Shown here piece after piece: positions 16,122-16,481 of a DNA stretch of 16,481 nucleotides. How positions within the stretch are numbered: the first letter of the stretch is position 1; every line of letters starts with the position of its first letter. The notes under the pieces were generated by a model, which ran no database searches, was not told the DNA's origin, and saw only the letters and a list, made by a program, of their open reading frames with translations. Source of the DNA: Proteobacteria bacterium UBA1844 (GTDB lineage: Bacteria; Pseudomonadota; Gammaproteobacteria; Steroidobacterales; Woeseiaceae); the NCBI GenBank assembly GCA_002338615.1, contig DDIS01000042.1, positions 1-16,481 on the forward strand, written 5' to 3'. The position numbers and the translations under genes are program-made.

Positions 16122-16481
16122 ATGCGTATCCGGGAATTCAACGAAGAAAAAGATCTCGGGCGTTTGCGCGCATGCCTGATCGAATTACAGGATTTCGAGC
16201 ACTCGCTCGATGCGCGCATGCCCACGGGTCGGCAAATTGTTGATCAGTATTTGCCGCAGATCTTCGAACGCTGCGAGGACTGTGACGGGATCGTCCTGAT
16301 TGCAGAAATCGATGGTGAAGTCGCGGGCTATACATCGGTGCTAAACCGGGTGACGAGCGACGAGATTGAGGAAGGTAGCCTCGAATATGCGCTGATTTCA
16401 GACCTCATCGTAGCATCGCGGTTTCGCGGCCGGGGCGTTGGCCGACGCCTGCTGCAGGCCGCCGAGGCGCATGCGCGCTCA
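16122..16481 (+). CDS. GNAT family N-acetyltransferase (5' part)
   Basis: The first 120 codons of a GNAT-family acetyltransferase are present; the rest is beyond the window. These enzymes move an acetyl group from acetyl-CoA to an amine on a small molecule or protein. Translation from the ATG at 16122 gives MRIREFNEEKDLGRLRACL, the usual first strand and helix. A central beta-sheet follows: IVLIAEIDGEVAGYTSVLNR and EYALISDLIVASRFR. Then comes the acetyl-CoA pyrophosphate-binding motif RFRGRGVGRRLLQAAEAHAR (Q/RxxGxG/A) at about residues 100-119. The substrate side of the fold is mostly missing, so the substrate is unknown. No clear Shine-Dalgarno precedes the start. The gene is divergent from nhaD, with 116 bp between the two start codons. 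Confidence 0.85.
   Translation, partial: MRIREFNEEKDLGRLRACLIELQDFEHSLDARMPTGRQIVDQYLPQIFERCEDCDGIVLIAEIDGEVAGYTSVLNRVTSDEIEEGSLEYALISDLIVASRFRGRGVGRRLLQAAEAHARS

Overview
The window reads as a stretch of chromosome from a GC-rich gammaproteobacterium. The run accB-accC-prmA-(zinc-ribbon/DUF3426 gene)-dusB-fis-purH-purD is, from memory, the order known from Pseudomonas and related gammaproteobacteria, and a Fis protein with a dusB neighbour is itself a gammaproteobacterial mark. A NhaD-type sodium/proton antiporter suggests a saline or alkaline (perhaps marine) habitat. A Woeseiaceae/Steroidobacteraceae-like or other Chromatiales-type origin is a guess that the sequence cannot settle.

Region 1 (1-9970, + strand) holds housekeeping genes: the end of the biotin carrier protein accB, biotin carboxylase accC, ribosomal protein L11 methyltransferase prmA, a very long acidic zinc-ribbon/DUF3426 membrane protein, tRNA-dihydrouridine synthase dusB, the nucleoid protein fis, and the purine genes purH and purD. 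Between accC and prmA lies a roughly 200-bp MITE-like element with long imperfect terminal inverted repeats. It starts directly after the accC stop and ends 6 bases before the prmA start.

Region 2 (9967-14600, + strand) is more accessory. A moeA-type molybdopterin molybdotransferase overlaps purD by ATGA. After a 68-bp gap comes a tightly packed four-gene cassette: a DUF3052 protein, a GFA-family zinc protein, a class V fold-type I PLP enzyme and an exported small cupin. Its junctions are 0, 4 and 4 nt. A pirin-family gene follows after 95 bp. The joint role of the cassette is not recognisable; its architecture suggests a small-molecule modification or detoxification pathway, but that is inference.

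Region 3 (14656-16481) has nhaD on the minus strand, convergent with pirin, and a divergently transcribed GNAT acetyltransferase cut by the window end. No tRNA, rRNA, CRISPR array, transposase or phage gene was seen. No gene in the window shows a frameshift. The two truncated genes are cut by the window edges.
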